A stretch of 64,000 nucleotides of DNA from contig NC_088298.1 in the NCBI RefSeq assembly GCF_032854445.1, positions 17,319,976-17,383,975 of the forward strand, read 5' to 3'. Below are positions 34,381-45,834 of this stretch, piece by piece; the stretch's first letter is position 1; the number at the start of each line of letters is the position of its first letter. The translations under genes were made by a program, and so were the position numbers. The DNA comes from Liolophura sinensis. Taxonomy: Eukaryota > Mollusca > Polyplacophora > Chitonida > Chitonidae. The notes under the pieces are model-generated. The model worked only from the letters and a program-made list of their open reading frames with translations. It was not told the origin of the DNA and ran no database searches.

Positions 34381-34798
34381 CGCAAACCGACGCCTCCATG
34401 GCCGAGGTGAAAAGAGCGCCGGCGCGACGCAATGCCTCAGGAGCCTTTCACCATTGCGGTCAAGTCCAGCTCATGCTGGCTTTCCCTCCGGTTCTCCGGC
34501 AATCTGGGGATGGTCGTAGGTTCCTCCTGGGCTGTGTTTGGTTTCTTCCCACCATTATGCTGCCCGCTGGCGTGTAAGAAAATTCTTTATTGAAAACGAA
34601 GTATAAAATTTATCTATTTATTTACTTGATTGGTGTTTTACGCCGTACTCAAGAATATTTCCCTTATACGACGGCGGCCAGCATTATGGTGGGTGGAAAC
34701 TGGGCAGAGCGCGGGGGAAACCCACGACCGTCCGCAGGTTGCTGCAAAACCGAAATATAAAACACCAATGGTGTAAATAAAATAAATAAATAAATACA
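34381..34798 (+). mobile_element. SINE-A, plus, split by a nested SINE-A
   Basis: Left part from CGACGCCTCCATGGCCGAGG through B-box GTCAAGTCC, GGATGGTCGTAGG and CACCATTATGCTGCCCGC to AAAACGAAGTATAAAA (34593-34608). The right part resumes at 34746 and reads AAAACACCAATGG, then an (AAAT)n tail to about 34798. The interruption is a minus-strand SINE-A. Confidence 0.82.
34609..34745 (-). mobile_element. SINE-A, 5'-truncated, nested
   Basis: Minus-strand SINE-A with GGTGTTTTACGCCGTACTCA, CTTATACGACGGCGGCCAGC and CCGTCCGCAGGTTGCTG, where it is cut. Flanked by AAAACGAAGTATAAAA and AAAACCGAAATATAAAA, the second with small changes, so it inserted into the 3' end of the plus-strand SINE. Confidence 0.88.
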
Positions 34799-35917
34799 CA
34801 AAACTCGTTTCTTTTCTGAGCTGTTTATTGCTATTGTTACTATAGCTTTCAATATATATTTGCATATTGATCTCGCTCCCGGCGTTTACAGTCACGTCAG
34901 ATAGCATCTATAAGTTGTGTGCGCATCCAAATCGTGTTAAATGGCCGGAATTCTGACTACTCATCCAGGATTTGTTTACTTTTCATGCTCAGATAATGGG
35001 GAAAAATCAACAATCGCAAGGCCCATGTCTGACAGTCATTTAAGTATACATGGAAATTAACTCTAAAATAAAGATTGTAGTTTTAACGCAAAGGAAGAAT
35101 TTCAAAGTTATACTCCCAAAATGAATAAAATCTTTTTAGACATGTGTTATTTGTCTTAATTGCCCCTTTATGAATTTTATTTCTTTTTCTGAAATGACGT
35201 TATCGATGAACTTACTGGTACCCCGATAACCAGCATAGCGCACCCATTCGACTTATTTCCCCCAGCAGAGGGTTATTTTTTTGTTACAGTAACATGAATC
35301 ACCACTGACGTCAACAAAGAAGGCTATTTAACTTACGGACCTACCGCTGGGGCCTTAGGACAAACTGGGCGTAGTTGTTCGAAAGTATATTAGCTAATGC
35401 TGGTACTCAGTCCTATTTTATATTTAAATTTATAGCCAAACTCAACAGCCAATGCAGTTCTCCGAAGTCAAAGTATACCAGCAGCAGATTTACTTCATAT
35501 ATATTTAATATAAAGTTACACAATGTCTTTAGGTTAAGTACAAAATTAAAGACTTGACTTAAAGTTAAGTCTTAAACCAGTTTTGAACAAGATGGCCCCG
35601 TAGTTAAAAGTCAGTTTTTTTGTCCCACGAAAAGAGTTTAGAGACCTTTATCGTATGCTGGGACACATCATAAATTGTATATTAAGAAGTAAAAATATAG
35701 TGCTTCTTTTTATCTTTTGTTTTCGAATCGGTCAGAAAGAAATTGTGGATAGAAGGGTGAATCTCTGATCTTGTCCTAAATCTGCTAAATACCATCGAAT
35801 TCTGACTTATTTTCGAAAGAGATGTACTCTCAGATGCCCTTTGATTGAAACTGATTATTTACACATCAAAATGGTATTGCACTGAATTTACCTAGAATAA
35901 GATAAAACTTATGTGTT
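34799..35917. other. Unassigned DNA
   Basis: Nothing recognised. A TTAAGT-rich stretch lies at about 35530-35575. Confidence 0.3.
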
Positions 35918-35927
35918 TTTTGTACCT

Positions 35928-36193
35928 GGGGACTTTCTAATGGCAAGCGTTCTTGTGCATCACAGTTGCCTTGGAGTTCATGCTGGCTTCCTCTCCGGTC
36001 GTACCTGGGAAGGCCTTCCAGCAGGTCATACCTGGGAAGGTCGTCCAGCAATCTGCTGATTATCATGTGGTTTTTCCCGGGTTATGCTGGTTTCCTCGAA
36101 CATTTTCGACCGGCTTAAAACACCTATTAACTGACTAACTAACTAACTAAGTAAATAACTAAATGAATGAATAAATAAATAAATAAATAAATC
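35928..36193 (+). mobile_element. SINE-A, plus, diverged head, internal duplication
   Basis: Recognisable from GGAGTTCATGCTGGCTTCC through CTCTCCGGTCGTACCTGGGA. The AAGGTC-containing segment (ACCTGGGAAGG) is present twice, at about 36003 and 36029. The end is GCTTAAAACACC and a long (AAAT)n tail. TTTTGTACCT occurs at 35918-35927 and 36194-36203, a 10-bp duplication that defines the edges. The head is barely recognisable. Confidence 0.8.
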
Positions 36194-36203
36194 TTTTGTA
36201 CCT

Positions 36204-36984
36204 TTTCACTCCACCAATCAGTGGACTAATTTCCTAACATATTCATGTTAAAGCAATATTACTTGACCAAATCTTTCGTCGTGCATCATGTCGCACGACA
36301 TGTGGTAATAGTTGCTTATAACTGTCAGCTTTCTATATTTCAGATTTTCTGTTTGTATTTTAATCAAACAAATGAACCATGACTGTTGAGGTCATGTGCG
36401 ATCGAGCAAAAAAAATCTGTCATATCTTATAGAATCTCTCACGAATATTACTCTGTGAACTTTGCAGAGGCAATGTCGAAAGGGATTTCTACAGTTTGTA
36501 TTCGGTGCGAGAAATTCCACAAGAAATATCTTTCAATGGGGCTCGTGACTTTAACTAAGGCTTTTGACAAAACTTAGTTGTGCGAGGTAGGCCCATACAT
36601 GTACTATATTCCTACGTCTTACGTCGAGACCTGTACAACATTACTTTGAGCGTTTTATCAAGACATAGTTACATGTTCGCAAGATGAACTTACAGTTTAT
36701 AAGGGGTAGCATTTTTATTTTGTCCTTTGCAGAAGCTATATAATACGCACAAATTTTACAAGCATACACCGGATTGTGCAAGCCAAGTTTGTCCTGCAAC
36801 GTTATAAGGGCCATTTGAGTGCTCGGGATGTTCTCTTTATGCCTGTTGTATTCGTTTTCCGCGCTTTCCTGTGAACACTTAGGTAACGAGGGCCAAACCG
36901 TCAGTGTTATATAGGCTTTATAGGGGTAACTCAGGGGTTTTATCGCCTGGTTTTGTTCACTTTTAAGCCCCATGTTTTCGTCCT
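36204..36984. other. Unassigned DNA
   Basis: No gene recognised. The 110-codon minus-strand open frame at 36641-36973 has no family motif that I can see. Confidence 0.3.
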
Positions 36985-37216
36985 TGCACTCAAGATATTA
37001 ATCTGTTAATTGTAACATAAAATCTGTTGTTGGAGTGATGCTAGAATTTTTTCTGTTATTATAACACAATATTCTATCACATTCAACATAATATCCTGTT
37101 ATTTTAATTGAATGTTTATGATGAATTAATAGAATACTTATGTTATTCTTAACGGAATAATTTTATGTTTTTTTATGATTTTATGTTAAATTTAAGAGAT
37201 TAATTTTCTGAAAGTA
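36985..37216. mobile_element. TA-MITE, foldback type, intact copy
   Basis: Begins TGCACTCAAGATATTAATCT and ends near TTAATTTTCTGAAAGTA, complementary termini with decay. Shared interior with 51747-51981: AGTGATGCTAGAATT, CATTCAACATAATATCCTGT and TGATGAATTAATAGAATA. AT-rich, about 232 bp, no coding. Related copies point to TA target duplications, as in Tc1/mariner-type MITEs. Confidence 0.75.
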
Positions 37217-39251
37217 GTAATGACTTTTGCTTCATGGATTCTAGCATGCAACATACCTGAAGCACATAAGTTCCCTGACAGAGTTCAAACGCCTTCAATT
37301 GGTGTTTCCTAAAAGATAAGAAAGAAACTAGAGCAGCCACGACTAAAAATTAGAAACATTTTTCAATGATTTTTAGCGTCAGACACTTTTTGAGAATACG
37401 GCGTATATCTTTTTATTCGTTTTATGTTCTATATTATATTCTGTCACAGATGTGTATGTAGGTCGTGTGGAATGTGCTTCATGTCCGCTATTTGTCACCG
37501 TTTATGTACGGAGGAAATCTAAGCGTGATTCTAAGAGTCTCAAAGTTTGTAGAGTCAAGCCGAGTGTTTGTACTTCGAACTTGAAGGGTAATTTCCACCC
37601 AACGTGAACGCAACTGGCATCTATCAAAGTTAAAAGAAACCTAGAGAGATTAATTGATCAAAGATTAGGTGTCAGAGAAGCACGTGTGCAATTTACCCCT
37701 TTGACATGTGGCTTAATCTTCTAGGGCGCTCTGCCCTCTGGCCTTCTTTAGTAGAACATGTTTATGTATTTCTATACATACCCAAATTTGGAAAAGCTCT
37801 GAATATTACACTATCTGCAGTAAACCAAAAGGTACAATGCAAAAGCGCGGCCATCTGAAAACAACTGACATTTTATTGGCTGTAACAGGTCCATTGCACA
37901 TTTACCAACGACATGTAACAGTCTCAGGTTCAAAACCAGTTTATTCCTGTCCAGTCTTACCATTTGTTTTTTTTCTTTCCTTTCTCATTATGTTGAACAC
38001 AACACATATCCCAAACTAAAGGAAATGGTAATGTTGACGATATTGCCGTGAAACCCGGCAACGCACATTTAACTTTGTTTTCTAGTAATTTATTAGTTCA
38101 TGTTTCCCATAAATGCAATAAATCACGAGTATAAAAGAACAAACATTAAATAAGACGTCATTTTTAGGCAAATGTTGAATAGTAAGCCTTTCAGTAAAAG
38201 TGTACTTTGCTCTCCCTGCAGAACATGTCCTACCATGCATTTAAATACAATACAACACCCGAGTAATACCATTTTTACTATAGTTGGATGATATACGGGC
38301 GAACAGTAGAAACTATATATATACCGATCCGTTAGGTGTCACTGGGAAGGTTTTACAAATTTAAATTATCCTCATAAAACGGATAATTAGAAAATAAATA
38401 TAATTCATAACCACGGGGAAAAAAACTTTGTGTTTATTTAAACATTATCATTTTCCTCCAGCAAGAAAATATGTGATCAAACTTTATAACATATATATAG
38501 TTTCTTTTGTTCCTCAGTATAGTATAGAATGTAAAGACAGGGCAGGAAAAAGCGGGTGTTCAAATCTGACATAACGGCATCAGTGCGCGTGCGAAGGAAC
38601 TACCGATGTGTCTCGTGATCTTGCCACGTGCTACAGAAACTAATGAGTAATACCCCACGTGGCCACCAGGTGGCCGTGTGTTCAATGCCTGGTGAGAAAG
38701 TAACATAGACAAAACCGCGCTTGTGTTTACCTCTCTATTGCCTGGTCGTTTTGGAATTCTTGTTGCGTAAGATGGTAGGCGTAAATATTTACTTAGATAT
38801 TCGATGAGGTGAATGTAATTGCTGTCCAGCTGAAAAGGGCTGAATGTGAATTGACTTAGAGAACGACGGCTAAAGAGAGATTTTTGGAGGATGCCGCTTT
38901 TTTCTTCTAAATATTTATTTTTATAGTATCCCCCCCCCCACCCCAGAAGCTGAAAATTCGAATATTCAAGTCTTTATAGATATCCTGGCTTGGCCAAACC
39001 TTACTTAGTCATTGGGAAAAGGTCCTACTCTAATGTTTTCATTGACATTTTTATCTTGAAAATTATTTTATATTTTCCTTTCCAGTGCAATTTGCGTTTA
39101 AATGCAAAATTCTTTTGAAAACATAACAAATCCCGATAATGTATCGTATTTTCCAGAAGGAGCTCAGTTACGTGACAAAAACATTTGTTGAAACATGATA
39201 AGTTAGCTCAGGAAGCCAAAAATGTAAGTGTATGTTAAATACATGGATATA
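37217..39251. other. Unassigned DNA
   Basis: A C-run (CCCCCCCCCACCCC) lies near 38930. A B-box-like GTGTTCAATGCCTGG is at about 38678. No gene recognised. Confidence 0.3.
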
Positions 39252-40439
39252 TACATTCAAAAAATTGATCTGTTGCCTGAGTGATGTTAGAATGTATTCA
39301 GTCATTGTAATATAATATTCTGTCATATTCATCATAATATCTTGTTCGTCTAATAGAACATATATGTTGAATTAATAGAATATGTGGGTTATATTTAAAG
39401 TGAACATAAAGTCTGCCACTATAGATACATAGGGAAAATGATATAGGACACAGTTTTCACAGAAATATATGTGAAAAACTATAAAGCTTTGAAAGCCGAG
39501 AAGATGAAGTTCAGTATTGGGGATATGGCACTGACGGACAATTCACTCCGAGTAGCCATGTAGTAGAAGACCTTATGACTTGGCCAATCACTAGCGCTGA
39601 AAGCGTCGATAATTGGCCGTTACGTCAAAAAACCTATTAGCTTTCGATTGTCAGTGTTTTTTCTTACAGTTGATAGACAGATTTCGATGCAATAAATTGG
39701 ATTTTGTGGTTAGCTTAAGTGTTAAACTGATGCATTTTGAACCACACATTTATGAACCGGGAACTGAGAACGGCTGCCCGTCACAATGCGTACATCTTGG
39801 GCAGGATACTGCAGGAATTTGTCAGGGTGAGCTGGCAATAAAACCACCTCGGGAGACTTGAAGGAAAATATAGTGACTTTGCATTATTTTTCCTTAGCAA
39901 AGTCAGATTTATTACGAAAATATCTTCCCAACATCTGAATGAAATGATCTGTTATAAATCTGAAGGTCGTGCTATGTTCGGTAAATTCCTTGATGTCAGT
40001 ACAGCCAGGGGTGCCAAATGCTTACACCCATGCAGGATGAGGACGAGCAGGACTACGCTTGTAGTCTACGAGCATCGCCCTGACCGAGCGCCAAACTAAA
40101 AGAAACATCAATCCTTTGAACACGGAACAGGGCTGGTACTCTTTGATTGGGTATCATGCGTTTTTGTTTATATTTTCTTACTGTCACATTGTTTGATACT
40201 GACTGTTCGGAAAAGCTCCTAGGTTTTGGGGCGTCACTGTAGATAACATGGCAACATGACGTCACCAAATGAGTGGCTAGGTACTGACGATAGTTTACTA
40301 TTTACTTTTTATATATTTTTCGAACATTTCTGGAATACTGTTTTATTAAGTAATTCAGACTTTCAGTTCACTTTAACAGAATAATCTGCTTCAGCACCAG
40401 TATACATTCTGGCATCACACAGTTAGTTTTTTGAATGTA
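39252..40439. mobile_element. TA-MITE interrupted by a ~1-kb transposon
   Basis: Left half 39252-39398 starts TACATTCAAAAAATTGATCT and continues AGTGATGTTAGAATGTATTC and GTTGAATTAATAGAATATG. Right half 40373-40439 continues TTAACAGAATAATCTG and ends TAGTTTTTTGAATGTA. Without the insert the two halves align end to end with 51747-51981, which is in effect the empty site. Termini are inverted and begin and end with TA. Confidence 0.88.
39399..40372. mobile_element. ~1-kb non-autonomous DNA transposon, copy 2
   Basis: 974 bp. Left end AGTGAACATAAAGTCTG, right end CAGACTTTCAGTTCACT, a 17-bp inverted repeat with two mismatches. TTAA lies immediately outside each end (39395-39398 and 40373-40376). 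The empty-site relative at about 51893 has a single TTAA. This supports a TTAA duplication, as in piggyBac-type elements, although TA or TAA cannot be excluded because the terminal bases are ambiguous. No transposase. Confidence 0.88.
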
Positions 40440-41809
40440 TGGTGGTTATCTTTCCGTATCTAGATGTGAAGGCTTAATGTATTACTCTTTTCTAGCAAGT
40501 TTTAAACGTGGAACCGGACGATGTCCAGGACAAAACAAATGAGAAACAAAATAATGACCTCGGAAGCCGACGGTGACCTCATTGGCCCCAGAATTTGTAA
40601 AGTCAAAAAGCACTTTTGTAATTCACAACTGAGTCTCATACTACTATGTTAAGCCGAAAATGTCTACTTTTGACTTCACATGCCGTGACCTTCATGACCT
40701 CTTAGGTCTAGCTTTTCTAGCTACACAAAGCTCATCCCTTCAGGGAACATCCCTTCAGTTTTGGCTTCGGCGTCTGTAGCTGAAGACTTACTTACAAGAC
40801 CCCCTCCCACCCAGCTGGATTCGAGTCCGAGACCTCATTAGTCACAGCAAGCCAGCGCTTTAATGATCTGAGTCAACTAAGCTTTTATGTATATATATAT
40901 TGGTTTATTTCTATTTCTGTATTTAGAATGTAAGCTTCTGTGCTTTGCCATGAATTATTGTGAATCGTGCTATTCTTTGAACATGTATTGGTTTGTGCGA
41001 TTATTTTCAAAAGAAATTACTGTATTTGTGTCAAAAGTACAGTCCAAATTAAACTCAAAACACAAGGCATTTTTATCTAGTTGTCAAGAATAACCAAACG
41101 GCATAATACACCACAGGTGTAAAATTAACTTTATTTTTTGCCATGGCATTGCTTTGTTTTCTCACCTGCGTTTCATCACCATCTCAGGTACTTCTCGCGA
41201 TACAAGGCGTGGTTTTGATTCATGCCTGGGAACAATATACGCTTGTCAGACTCATGATTAGCGCATGTTGTTATCCTAGTGTACACACCCTTAAGGGCAA
41301 TCTATGGGTAGAGTGTGCTTGCCTCAGCTATGCATTAGTACGATGGAACATTAGATAAAGAATGCCGTTAATATTTCTTTTGCTATTCTTGTATATCACA
41401 GGGCGTGTATTTTATTTGCTTTACTTATCATGATTTCGGGAAGAAATGCTCAGTATAGATGTAGTAACCACCTTTCACATTTGTGACAAGCCCTTTTCAA
41501 AACGGTAATGAGTTAAATGTTTATACGATGATCAAACCAAGAAGGGTCTTTAAAAGTACTTTGGTTTACGAGAATGCTGTTATCTTTTTGTCTTTTTATA
41601 GAATGCACATTAATTCCTGTATGATACCATGGTTATATTTATATAGCACACTGTGTAATGTCACAGTTCCATTCTTATATTATGCTACACTCGTGTGCCA
41701 TAGTTATTTTATACCAGATGCTTTACAGACACTGTACCATAATTATTTCATGCCGCACTGTTTAATGGATTAATTTTATGGTAATTTTATACCACACTCT
41801 TTTAGACCG
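40440..41809. other. Unassigned DNA
   Basis: A tRNA-like head on the minus strand may lie at about 40800-40880 (B-box complement GGATTCGAGTCC). From 41620 the DNA becomes rich in TATACCA/CACAC words that lead into the tandem array. No gene recognised. Confidence 0.35.
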
Positions 41810-42170
41810 GATTACATTGTTTATGTTTATACCTCACCCTTGAAAGCCAAAATGCCATAATTATGTGTTAATGTCACAGTACCACACTATTAAAACACAA
41901 CACAATATGTTTATACCACTTTGTTTATTTCCACACTACCATGCATATACCTCACCCTTGAAAGCCAAAATGCCATAATTATGTGTTAATGTCACTGTAC
42001 CACACTAATACAATACATCACAATATGTTTATACCACTTTGTTTAATTACACAATATCCTGAGTATACCACACCCTTGAAAGCCACAATATCGTATTTAT
42101 GTTTATACCACACAGCGAAATACAACAATATCCTACTTATATTTTTATACCACATTTGTTTATATCAGAC
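41810..42170. repeat. ~118-bp tandem repeat, three units
   Basis: CACCCTTGAAAGCCA recurs at about 41835, 41953 and 42071. Each is followed by ATGCC.TAATTATG or its decayed form, and by CACACTA, CAATATGTTTATACCACTTT. The first two units are nearly identical over most of their length; the third is shorter and diverged. Sub-unit words such as TTTATACCAC suggest an older short repeat inside. Confidence 0.85.
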
Positions 42171-42928
42171 AGTATAAGCGATTGTTTTTAGTTTATTTCC
42201 TCAGAGTATGTCATGCGACATTTCTTACTTTACAAAACAGAAATATTCACCTTACCCATGTTTGAGCTGATCGGTAAGGCTTTTAAAACGTTGATATAAA
42301 AACTAATTTGCGCTGATATTATGTGTTTATTCACTTGTAGCCCTTTGGGCCACTTTTCTTCTTACGGGGCAAACAAACATCGCATTAGCAAATGCTTTCC
42401 TTTGTATACATTTCAAATTACAAACACGTTTGGCGAGAGAAAAGTTATTTGCTTTATAAATCGTTTATACTTTTAATACAGCCGACAGACACACATTTGT
42501 TCAAACGTTGGATTTTTTCTCGGTGGCTGTTTGAAGTCAATGTGCAGCGCACGTGCTAGGAAATGTTGCCCGTATGAAAGCCCCCTAGCGGCACATGTTG
42601 ACAGCGAAGTTGTTTTGCATAACCTTTTGCTGAGCGCTGGATTTCCGCTGTACATAAGAAATGCCTTTCGCTCTGAGCGCAGTTGAGAACTATATGTTTA
42701 TTTGCACCAGCCGTGAGCATTTTGTCTCTGTTTCTCCTAGATCATGGATTTCACTCATTTGCAAAGAAAGATATACCCTATCATATCTAAATAACTCAAT
42801 TATCCAGGAAAATTTATTTTATTTTTCTTTACATGTCTCATCTTGAAGGCATTGCCGATTCCAGGCATTAATATGATCTCTGTAAAAAAGAGTGAAATAA
42901 TGGGGCGCACAAAATCGTAATCGTGCAT
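42171..42928. other. Unassigned DNA
   Basis: Nothing recognised. A 60-codon minus-strand open frame at 42473-42655 has no family match that I know. Confidence 0.3.
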
Positions 42929-43300
42929 TTATTTGATTGGTGCTTTACGCAGTACCCAAGAATATTTCACTTACAAGACGGCGGCGAGAATTATGGTGGA
43001 AGGAAACCGGGTAGAGCCCTGGGGAAACCCTCGGCCATCCGCAGGTTGCTAAAAGACCTTCCCACGTACGGCCGGAGAGGAAGGCCTCATGAACTGGAAT
43101 TGATTATGGTAATCCCATGTCGCAAAATGGTAATTCCACATAAACAGCAACTGTTTGCTACTTACAAAAACGACGACGCTGCAAAATGACAACATGTATA
43201 TATCCCACGTCGTCAGCATGGTTTGAACTCACAGCTGTCGCTTCGGCGAGAGGCTCTGGACCTTCGATAAAGACTCTACCCACTCAGCCACTGAGGCCAC
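42929..43300 (-). mobile_element. SINE-A with ~115-bp internal insertion
   Basis: Minus-strand SINE-A: GGTGCTTTACGCAGTACCC, GACGGCGGCGAGAATTATGG and CTTCCCACGTACGGCCGG, broken off near 43104 at AACTGGAATTGA. It resumes near 43220 with CAGCATGGTTTGAACTCACA and runs to the head complement ACTCAGCCACTGAGGCC. The intervening block has two copies of ATGGTAAT.CCA and matches nothing else I see in the window. Confidence 0.85.
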
Positions 43301-43869
43301 CTCCCTCATGATGTCTTCTTTGTTTTTAAGCTTTCAGTTATTTGCATGTCTTACTGCCAATAGTCGTTTGACACAGCTTGCAAATTTTACAGTTGAAACT
43401 GCAAAATATAAGTCAGGCTGTCTGGACCAACAATGCCTTTTTCTGATTTGTAAATTCGGTTTGCATGCAGATGTTCTCATTGCTCTATACCTAGTCTCAA
43501 TTGGCTCTATTGGCACATGGCCCTCATTACGTGAATTCTGTTTCACCGGGCCAAAACGAAACTGCTTTTGGAAAGGTGATTTGGGACCACATAATGGGGA
43601 GGCAAATCGCTCTTCAGCGCTGCCAGGGAAATGCCTTCATGCAAGCACATAGGACAAAGCCCATTTGAACAAATACAAGGCCGGGTAGAGTACCTTGGAA
43701 GTCTTTGGAATAACAGATCAACTAGTCAGATCACATATGTTTCCTGATTTCTACGATTTTTCTGACGTCTCTCTCGAGGTATAAATGTCTTCAAGATGTG
43801 GGCGATCTCCTTTGCCTATGGCCGGCAAAGGTTTTCTTTGTGGTTTCCATCGGCCGCCGGGTGTAATAT
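43301..43869. other. Unassigned DNA
   Basis: Two opposed open frames at 43308-43652 have no recognisable motif. No repeat seen. Confidence 0.3.
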
Positions 43870-45060
43870 ATAATCAGTCTGTCAGTCAGTCATTATGCCA
43901 GTCAATCAGTCAGTCAATCGGTCAATCAGCCTACCATATTACCGGTTAATCAGTCAGTTGGCCAACCAGGCAGTCAGTCATCCAAATAACTAGTTATCCA
44001 TTCAGCAAGTGAGTCAATCAGCCAGTCAGTCAGTCCATCTGCTAGTCACTCAGGCAGTCTATCAGTCAACCAGTGAGCCAACCAGTGAGTCTATGAGCCA
44101 TAGATTAATTCCACCAATTCAAATTAAACAGTCAAGTAAACCAGTCATTGAAATAACAGTCAGCCAACCAGTTAGTCGGTCTGTTGTTCAGTCAGTCAGA
44201 CAGTAGGCCAGCCAGTCAGTAAGTCAACTGAGCAGTCAGTCAGTCAGTGGGCCACTCAGTAAGTCAACTGACCAGCCAGTCAGTGGTCCACACAGTAAGT
44301 CAACTGACCAGCCAGTCAGTCAGTGAGCCACACATTAAGTCAACTAACCAGCCAGTCAGTGGTCCACTCAGTAAGTAAACTGACCAGCCAGTCAGTCGAT
44401 GGGCCTCTCAGTAAGTCAACTGACCAGCCAGTCAGTCTGTGGGCCACTCAGTAAGTCAACTGACCAGCCAGTCTGTGTGCCACTCAGTAATTCAACTGAC
44501 CAGCCAGTCAGTCTGTGGGCCACTCAGTAAGTCAACTGACCAGCCAGTCAGTGTGCCACTCAGTAAGTCAACTGACCAGCCAGTCAGTGTGCCACTCAGT
44601 AAGTCAACTGACCAGCCAGTCAGTTAGTGGGCCACTCAGTAAGTCAACTGACCAGCCAGTCTGTGTGCCACTCAGTAATTCAACTGACCAGCCAGTCAGT
44701 CTGTGGGCCACTCAGTAAGTCAACTGACCAGCCAGTCAGTGTGCCACTCAGTAAGTCAACTGACCAGCCAGTCAGTTTGCCACTCAGTAAGTCAACTAAC
44801 CAGCCAGTCAGTTACTGGGCCACTCAGTAAGTCAACTGACCAGCCAGTCAGTCCGCGGGCCACTCAGTAAGTCATCTAACCAGCCAGTCGGTGTGCCGCT
44901 CAGTAAGTCAACTAACCAGCCAGTCAGTTAACGGGTCACTCAGTAAGTCAACTGACCAGCCAGTCAATGGGCCAGTCAATCAGTCAATTGATCACTCAGT
45001 CAGTCAGTCGAATGACCAGTCAATCAGTCAATTAGTAAGTCAATTAATCAGTAGTAAGCC
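43870..45060. repeat. CAGT-derived minisatellite, 188-bp higher-order repeat
   Basis: Outer parts are impure CAGT/CAAT runs. The core (about 44200-44980) is made of 36-40 bp units: CACTCAGTAAGTCAACTGAC then CAGCCAGTCAGT. A block of five units repeats with a 188-bp period: the identical junction GTGGGCCACTCAGTAAGTC lies at 44439 and 44627, and the end of the second block at 44815. A TAATTCAAC variant marks the second unit of each block. Chance open frames result; no gene called. Confidence 0.93.
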
Positions 45061-45834
45061 AACCTAACTATAGGTTTCAGTGCAAGAACACGCTTAGAAT
45101 CCTTCCAGGTTTTAACATGCTCATGATAGATTCCTGTGCGGTCATTCACTTAGAAATGAGTACCAAATAAGAGCGACCCACCCGTTTGAGAAGTCTGGCG
45201 TAAAAAGGCTCTTATTTATTGACTTAGGTTAAAACGTTTGCGCACGAGTCTGTGTATTACAGCTTATATCCTGCATATGTGTGTAAATGACACAGTCATC
45301 TGAACGCTACATAAATATAAATGTGGACTTGTTTTTGCGGAACAGGCGTAATGCATTATAGATATGAAAGAACGAACAGCTTCTGAGGACGATAAAAAAA
45401 GACAACCATAAAATGATCGTGGGCGTTTACAAACAATTCTCTTTTGCGGTAACCTCGTATTCTGAGGGAATTTAGCCTCATTGTCATGCGCCAAATGTTC
45501 ACTCAGCACGAGATGTCAAGCTGCACGGTTTTATTCTTTCTCAGTCTCGAGCTGATTTGATGACGTCATCAGAAAGCTGTCGATGACGGGTAAGAGATAT
45601 ACGGATGACTTTTTCAATTATCATACTGTTGTCGCTGCTCTAGATTTACTTCATATACGGTTGGCCTTTATTATATAGTGGCCACAGTTTGGCGAACAAA
45701 ACCTTAAGGCATTGCTACATTTGTCAGACAAAAACAGGTTTTGAAACGATCTTTTACCACGCTGCTGTCTTGTTATCTGAGATTGTATCTATGTAGGTGT
45801 GAGGTGACCTTAAAAGTGAGTCACTTTGAATCAT
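45061..45834. other. Unassigned DNA
   Basis: No gene or repeat recognised between the minisatellite and the next SINE. Confidence 0.3.

Noticed and set aside
43870-45060. Tandem Ser/Gln-rich proteins in the CAGT array
   Set aside because: Open frames arise from the repeat itself, overlap each other in register and have no flanking coding sequence.
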